Positions 58,587 through 64,000 of a stretch of DNA of 64,000 bases are shown one piece after another (the first letter of the stretch is position 1; each line of letters starts with the position of its first letter). The position numbers and the translations under genes are program-made. Below the pieces are notes generated by a model, which was not told the origin of the DNA, did not search any database, and saw only the letters and a program-made list of their open reading frames with translations. This DNA comes from Paraspadella gotoi (lineage: Eukaryota; Chaetognatha), in the NCBI GenBank assembly GCA_051294375.1, contig CM119268.1:17823562-17887561 (forward strand), written 5' to 3'.

Positions 58587-59672
58587 CGATGCAATTTAGT
58601 TAGTCGGGTTACGGCGAGGTAGTATAAATTGTAGTATGAATTCATACTGATAATATTTCTTTTTCCTTGAAGGAAACAGAAATCTATAGACTACAGTAGG
58701 TAACATCTGCAAACGGATTCGTTTTTAAAATAAATTTTATAAATTTTAAAAATATAAAAAAAATATATTGCGGTCTGTGAGGCCGAAAATTAGTCAAATA
58801 CCGGAGACGCTAATATGCAAGAAGTTTGAAAACTATTTCCTCTTCATTTCCTAATTGCTGCACGGATGGAAACAACAATTTTCATTTTCTTTCCTATTTT
58901 AATATTAAAATGAGATCACTTACTTTCACTTAAGCAAGCATCGATAATCAATCAATACATTCAATCAATCAATACAAGCAATATAAACCACATGAGATAA
59001 ATAATAAACCAAATAAACAAAGACAAAAACCCCGACGGTGGTTAATTAATATTATTTCAATCTGTATAAAATGGAATCATGATTAAGCAAAGCAATGAGA
59101 TAGTAACGAACAGTAATATTTGTAAACAAATATCGATTGTTAATATTTTCAATCACTTTTTCAAAGGGCAAATAAGTTTGACGGATTACGAGGAGAGTTT
59201 ATGTTAAACAATTTTAGATAGATTTAAAACATAACGATTATGATTGGAACAACGAAATAAGTTCAACGTTTTAAAACATTTATAAACGACGTGAAAACTA
59301 AATGGATATAAACTCTTGCGCTTAATTTAGGGGTCAATGGTTTATGTAGAACAAGGTCAGGGAAATGACCATTGAAACGTGAGAGAAAGAAAAGAAAAGC
59401 TGAAGCTGAGAAGTATTAGTTAGATGTTGATTGCAAAACTATTGATATCGAACTATCTAAACCATTTTTATATTATTATATATAATTACATAGTAAGTAA
59501 AATAATACGTATATATCGAACACATAACGGATTTAAAGATTACGTATAAACGAAAGGATTTGCTTGTAGGTAGAATCTAGAAAAGAGATGAGAGGAGAAC
59601 GGAAGAGAAAAGAGAAGAGAATAGAAAATAGAAGAGAAGAGAAGGGAAGATAAGAAAAGAGAGAAGAGAAAA

Positions 59673-59768
59673 AAAGAGAAGAGAAGAGAAGAGAAGAGAA
59701 GAGAAGAGAAGAGAAGAGAAGAGAAGAGAAGAGAAGAGAAGAGAAGAGAAGAGAAGAGAAGAGAAGAG
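59673..59768. repeat. (GAGAA)n pentanucleotide repeat
   Basis: About 19 perfect units, with degenerate copies from 59580. Confidence 0.95.
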
Positions 59769-60692
59769 GTCAACTGGAAGTTGCCGACGTCTCATCTCGT
59801 TACATCACGAACCGGGAAGAGAAAAGTCGAGAATCATGGGATTCGGAGGTCGCGGTTTCTCGCGAGGGCGGGTCACTGGGCGGGGGCGGTGGCCGAGGAG
59901 CGGCGGAGCGGCGGAGCGGCGGAGCGGCGGCCGCTGCGTTGGCGGCGTAGTATAGACGGAAAAGAGGGAGAGATTGAGTCGAGGGCGGGGAAAAAGAGGA
60001 GGAGGAGGCGGCCGCGGAGGCGGAGCTTCGCGGGAGGCAAATGAACCGCAAAATGAGCGAAAAATCCGGTTGGTTGCGTCGACCCTAGATTCCGAGGTGG
60101 AACAAAGCCAAGGAAAGAGAATTTTGCAGAGTGGGGGGGGGTAGAGGGAGGGAGGGAGGGAGAGGAGGGGGTTAGGAAAAGGGAATAGTATATAGGGGAG
60201 AGGAAAGAGGAGAGTTCATAAAGTGAGAGTGGGAAGAGAAAAGAGGAAGGGAGAGAAAGGCGCGAGCAAGGATGGGGGAAGGAAAAGAGAGAAGAAGGAA
60301 AGGAAGGAGAGAAGAGAGGAAGGGTAGGAGATCGGGATAAGAAGGAACAGAGAGAGAAGAAAATAAAAAATGGAGAGAGGGAGATTTGAAGTGGGTAGGG
60401 AACGGAAGGAAAGAAAAAAAAGTAAAGAGTTAGGAGAAAAAAATAGACGAGCTGGCAGAACTTGTGGCGGTAGCGAAGTGGTATGTATTTAAGGAAGATA
60501 CCATAGAAATTTGTGTAAGCGGTAAAGTAAAAAAAAATAATGAAGATACACATTCAAAAGAAGGGAAATTTCAACTCTGATAATCACAAACTTTGAAAAA
60601 GAGGGAAGAACGATCTCGCTGTTGAAGTTCGAACCAATTAAGTCCCTGAAGTCGTTTCATTCTATTTGCTGTTCATTTTGCTCCTTTTCCTC

Positions 60693-60742
<50 letters not shown>

Positions 60743-60844
60743 CGCAATTGCTTCGTCTGGCGTCGTAGTCGCTTGCGGCGTCGGCGGCTGAGTTTCCGGT
60801 TGCTTCGGACGACCGACTGGGATTCAAGGTCGAGAGAGTGAGAA

Positions 60845-60890
<46 letters not shown>

Positions 60891-61182
60891 TGAAAAAAGG
60901 CAAGCGAGGAATCGAATTTTTTTTGGTGAAGCGCAAGAAGGAACTTAATTTCGGGAGTAAAGGAGGAATAGATAAAAATTAACGAAAAGACCAAAGATGT
61001 TTTGCCGAATGAGATTGGAAAGTTAAAACTGAAGGAACGAAGAAAAAGGGTGAGGGACCGGAGAATGTGAAAAGTGAGTTCGTCGAGCGGAACTAAGGGC
61101 CGACGTCGAATGGAATCGCGGGAAGAAAATAAAAGAGAAGAAAATCGGAGAAAATGGAGCAAGGGTTAAAGAGTGAGGAGGA

Positions 61183-61359
61183 AATAGAGAGAGAGAGAGA
61201 GAGAGAGAGAGTGAGTTGGAAGTAAACAATGAAGTCGGAGGGAGAGAGAGAGAGAGAGATGAGAGAGAGAGGAGATGACGCACCCGGAGCAGAGAGAGAC
61301 GAGAGAGAGAGAAGAGAGAGAGAAGAGCAGAGACGAGAGAAAAAGGGGTAGAGAGATAG

Positions 61360-61447
<88 letters not shown>

Positions 61448-61450
61448 AAA
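61183..61450. repeat. Compound (GA)n block
   Basis: Several GA runs separated by short mixed purine segments; yields spurious Arg/Glu ORFs. Confidence 0.93.
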
Positions 61451-62366
61451 AGGAGGTAAAGAAACTAAAGAAAAAATACGAGGACGTAAACAAAGGAAAG
61501 ACGAATAAACAAATGTTTTCCTTTTTTTTTCTTCCACGTGTTTCGCGAAGGCTTGTCAAGAGGATGACCTTTGACCCCGAAACCTTCGGCCCATTTTAGC
61601 CTCACGTCTCGAATTCGCGTCTTTTTTGTCACATTTACTTTCCATTTTTCGATGATCTCGCGTCGAATTCTGTTTTTTTTTTTGTTTTTTTTTGGCTACG
61701 GAAATCCGCATTTGTCATTGGATCTGAATTCAACCAATCGGAAGAGCGAAGCCATTTTTTTTCCCGACGATTACGAATCACAATGCGATAAACTCTCAAA
61801 ACGGGAATCTCCTAAGTGTACTTCAGCTTATATTTGTTGATGCCAAAAAGTTCCAGAAGTGTCTCCTTTTTATTGTTCAACGACCTCCATCTTTAAATGC
61901 AGTCATATGGAATCCCATGTACTTATTTCCTATTTCATGTACACTGTGAAATTTATCCAAAGTTCAAACCTTTCAAAAGAATCTTGTGTATGGCAGATAA
62001 AACGACCAGGGGACAGAGATAGGTTATGGACCAAAAGAGACAGGTAGACACAGTCTCTGTCTTTCTCTGTTTATTTTTCGATTTCCGCTCGCTCAGACTA
62101 ATTTCCCAGGTCAAATAAACCTTTTTCAAACGGCGCTTTACTTCGGATTATTTTATAATATAATTCGCGGATTTCTTTTTGATTAAATTTTTTTATTCAC
62201 TTTGATTTCTCATGTACACATTTTTTTTTGGATAAATTTGCAATACGTAGTCTGTGAAGGCCTTGTCGGTTTCGGTATTTCGCTTAGTATTTCGTGCATA
62301 AGCTGATATTACTTTGAATCAGCGAAAATTAATTTTAATTCTTCATTTATACACGACGTAATTTCT

Positions 62367-63631
62367 CTACAATTCTAACCAAGTCTTCAGAATCGAAAAC
62401 CCAAATCCCACAGTAAATGATAACGCGGTCATCAAGGTCCCTCCAACCTGCAGTCCGGTCGTGGCCTGCTCGATCTTCTCACTCGACCACGCGCTCTCGA
62501 AGGAAAGGTCAGAATCGTCCGCTGTGATCATGTGAAGAATCGCGGAGAGAAATTCGAACCGATCGATCTCACCGCTCTTGTCCGCGTCGGCCCTGAGAGG
62601 AGTAGCTTTCATTTTAATTCACAAGATTAAATGATTATTTTCTTAAATAATTCGCTATCATTAATCGATCACAACCCGGTGATTGATAGAAGACTTTCTC
62701 TTAAACAGGCTGGGGCGACTTACCTTGGCCTCGGCTAACATTTCCTTACCTCTTGAAAATCTTTTCGATCTGCGGTTTCTCGTAATGAAGGTCGAGCATC
62801 GCTTTCTCGAACTCATCGTAACAAAGCTTTCCGTCGTTGTTGACGTCGCAGTATCTAAGAGAAAGTATATTTTGATTACCTTCTAAATTATACAAATAAT
62901 AAGTAAACGTTACTAACGAAAATGTTATTTTTTTATGCTCTCTGACCGGAACTTTTGATTTGATAACAAGATGAGGCCCACGTGTTTGAATTCTTCTCTC
63001 TCAATCTCTTGATCTCCGTTCATGTCGAAATGATTCATGATTTTCTGTGAAAAACATGGAAACATAGAAACATGGAAACTTGTCTTGAAATATAGGTTTT
63101 TTAGAATTTTTTTAGGTTTTTTACTTTGATTCCCTTGTTTCCATTTCCTTTACATTTTATGTTTTATTTTTATCCTAAACCCTTAGTTTTTTTTTCTTTT
63201 CTTTTCTTTACATTTTCCTTATTTCGTTTCCAAACTTATTCTCAGTTTTTCCTTTTCTCCAATTTTCAATTGTCCTTAAACTCCTCACATCATCCCTTTC
63301 TCTCCTTTCCTTCCTCTCCTTACTTTTTTTTTCCTGTCTTCCTTTTCCTTCTTTTCACTCCTTTTCATTCCTTTCCTCTCTTTCCTTCCTTCCTTTTCTC
63401 CCATTCCTCCTTTTCCTCCCTGTTCTCGCTTTCTCTCCTTCTCCTTCCTTTCCTCCCTCCACTTTCTTTCCTCCCTCTCACCAGGGCGTCGTCCTTCCCC
63501 GTGTCGCAGAGGCCAAACAGTTCGTCGAGGGTCAGAGATCCGCTTTTGTCTTTGTCCAAATCGTCGAACTTCGCGTCGAGAAGTTGGATCATTTGATATC
63601 CGAGCGTCGGTCTCTTCTTCGTCGGCGCCAT
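62367..63631 (-). CDS. Four-EF-hand calcium-binding protein with a C-terminal membrane segment
   Basis: Exons 63631-63482, 63044-62947, 62854-62750 and 62592-62367 join in phase and give 192 residues. ATG lies in a good context (AAAATGGCG). Four 12-residue EF loops are visible: 26-37 DKDKSGSLTLDE, 57-68 DMNGDQEIEREE, 86-97 DVNNDGKLCYDE and 120-131 DADKSGEIDRFE. All have acidic residues at positions 1 and 12; loop 2 has Gln instead of Gly at position 6. Residues 166-187 (VGGTLMTALSFTVGFGFSIL) are hydrophobic and Gly-rich, so the protein is probably tail-anchored or membrane-inserted. Overall it resembles calmodulin-like sensors in its EF-hand part, but the membrane tail is not calmodulin-like. 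Specific partner and compartment are unknown. The donor of exon 2 (GTCAGA) is weak. Confidence 0.88.
63120..63480. repeat. Polypyrimidine block in intron 1 of the EF-hand gene
   Basis: Almost pure T/C on the plus strand, so the sense strand is purine-rich. The plus-strand ORF here is an artefact of composition. Confidence 0.75.
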
Positions 63632-64000
63632 TTTGGTTTTTTATTCCTTCTTGTCTTTAAAATGATTTAAGGCTGTCCAAAAATAAACGCAAACACGCTA
63701 TGACAATCCCAAATTAAGTAATTTTATCGCAACCGGGATATTTATAAGTATTTTAATCGGCAAAGAAGAGAAAATTTGTTAATATCATATTGGTTAGTAG
63801 AGTTGTAAAATGACGTAAAAAAATAAATCGCGGCAACAAATTTTTTTAAAAAAAGCACCGAGCCTGCTTTAGCTAATGTATAATCAATATAAAATCACAG
63901 ACGTATTGATTTCCCAATTTCAAAGCTATTCTGCAAACTGCGTAATAAAAAAAAATAAAAAAAATAAACAACAACAAAAAAACTTTTGAATATCTACAAT
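63632..64000. other. Upstream region of the EF-hand gene
   Basis: AT-rich, no ORF or recognisable core promoter motif; presumably contains the promoter of the minus-strand EF-hand gene. Confidence 0.5.

Larger units (their letters stand above)
58587..62366. other. Intergenic, no supported gene
   Basis: AT-rich to 59500, then a (GAGAA)n array, a GC-rich patch at 59870-60020 with a GGCGGAGC-type repeat, a purine-rich block 60120-60430, GA tracts at 60698-60733, 60836-60889 and 61183-61450. No conserved coding segment was seen. Confidence 0.5.

Overview
The window is nuclear DNA from a bilaterian animal. Genes are split into small exons with GT-AG introns. Exons are GC-richer than the AT-rich introns and intergenic DNA, and the non-coding DNA is full of (CT/GA)n, (TCG)n and (CTTT)n microsatellites. 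Eight runs of N are assembly gaps. Gene content (a Pax3/7 homeobox gene with an OAR tail, the axonemal gene CFAP44, a seven-pass gustatory-receptor-like protein, a four-EF-hand protein) fits an invertebrate, possibly a spiralian. I cannot name the species. I built exon models by hand, requiring splice consensus and compatible phase at every junction.

Layout. (1) 1-12065, minus strand: CFAP44, whose 3' end runs off the left edge; 27 exons are modelled. (2) 14017-17225, minus: a 739-residue acidic, largely disordered protein I do not recognise, with two possible 5' ends. (3) 17706-21896, minus: a 641-residue seven-TM protein that resembles the gustatory-receptor-like (GRL) family. These three genes are head to tail. 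(4) 21897-38290: about 16 kb with no convincing gene. It holds a 934-bp mariner-type non-autonomous transposon, two other inverted-repeat structures, a CCAAT-box cluster and many microsatellites. (5) 38291-56350, plus: a complete Pax3/7 (gooseberry/paired-type) gene of 7 exons and 799 codons, with paired domain, Ser-50 homeodomain, poly-Ala tract, His/Gln/Pro-rich repeats and a C-terminal OAR motif. (6) 58117-58586, minus: a small two-exon orphan reading frame. (7) 62367-63631, minus: a 192-residue protein with four EF-hands and a C-terminal membrane segment.

The genes do not form an operon or an obvious pathway. CFAP44 acts in the ciliary axoneme, Pax3/7 is a developmental transcription factor, the seven-TM protein is probably a membrane channel or receptor, and the EF-hand protein is a calcium sensor that looks membrane-anchored. 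The gene-poor stretch upstream of Pax3/7, together with its long introns, is the natural place to look for its enhancers.

The most unusual points are a run of five phase-0 mini-exons inside CFAP44, CFAP44 introns whose donor sites run straight into (GA)n microsatellites, the alternative 5' ends of the orphan disordered gene, two apparent one-residue deletions in the Pax3/7 paired domain, and the transposon with intact TIRs and a TA duplication.
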